The notes beneath the pieces were generated by a model that was given only the letters and a program-made list of their open reading frames with translations, had not been told where the DNA came from and did no database searches. A stretch of DNA of 14,358 nucleotides, taken from positions 1-14,358 of the forward strand of contig JADFVP010000017.1 of assembly GCA_015222595.1 (NCBI GenBank), read 5' to 3'. Source of the stretch: Pseudomonadota bacterium. Its GTDB lineage: Bacteria > Desulfobacterota > GWC2-55-46 > JADFVP01. The stretch's first letter is position 1; every line of letters starts with the position of its first letter. Shown here piece by piece: positions 14,289 through 14,358 of this stretch. Made by a program: the position numbers and the translations under genes.

Positions 14289-14320
14289 AAGGTTATAGAG
14301 TGATACTTTAAGGTTATAGA
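14289..14320 (+). repeat. Perfect 11-bp direct repeat, 21-bp period, after glk
   Basis: AAGGTTATAGA occurs at 14289-14299 and 14310-14320. The junction TAGAGTGATACT (14296-14307) matches the repeat after rsmA (3920-3931) at 11 of 12 positions. The remaining bases to the window end are purine-rich and show no gene start or terminator. Confidence 0.85.
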
Positions 14321-14358
14321 AAAAGAGAAGAAATAAAAGAAGGCGCTCTGCGTAGCTA

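Overview
All protein genes in this 14.4 kb window lie on the + strand. They are ordinary chromosomal housekeeping genes, densely packed and intact apart from the first gene, which is cut by the window edge. I see no transposase, integrase, phage gene, CRISPR array, tRNA or rRNA. The window has moderately high GC, frequent ATA (Ile) and AGA/AGG (Arg) codons, a tsaD-rsmA pair, a deoxynucleoside kinase next to panBC, a DUF502 membrane protein and a transaldolase/phosphoglucose isomerase fusion. Together these suggest a free-living Gram-negative bacterium of the deltaproteobacterial type (Desulfobacterota or a related uncultured lineage). That assignment is inference from gene content, not a measured phylogeny.

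Layout. (1) 1-488 is the C-terminal end of a hybrid sensor histidine kinase: the last part of the ATPase domain plus a receiver domain. A strong intrinsic terminator follows at 550-600. (2) 687-3916 holds a class V aminotransferase of the cysteine desulfurase type, tsaD (tRNA t6A synthesis) and rsmA/ksgA (16S rRNA dimethylation), a group with an RNA-modification flavour. (3) 4044-7874 holds a deoxynucleoside kinase, panB, panC, panD and a DUF502 membrane protein whose start overlaps the panD stop. panB, panC and panD supply the ketopantoate hydroxymethylation, beta-alanine and condensation steps of pantothenate (CoA precursor) synthesis; the ketopantoate reductase is not here. (4) 7921-14256 holds transketolase, a transaldolase-glucose-6-phosphate isomerase fusion and glucokinase. 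This cassette phosphorylates glucose, isomerises it to fructose-6-phosphate and links it to the non-oxidative pentose phosphate pathway.

The coding content is well known. The least explained material is between the genes. Several gaps carry short imperfect tandem repeats of different unit length (18 bp x3 before tsaD, 11 bp x3 overlapping the rsmA stop, 16 bp x2 after tkt, 23 bp x2 before the tal-pgi fusion, 21 bp period after glk). The 321-nt gap between tkt and the fusion also has a GC-rich nested inverted repeat. I found no convincing new multi-gene system. The best candidates for a second look are this repeat-bearing intergenic DNA, the acidic insert in TsaD and the Lys-rich tail of the DUF502 protein.
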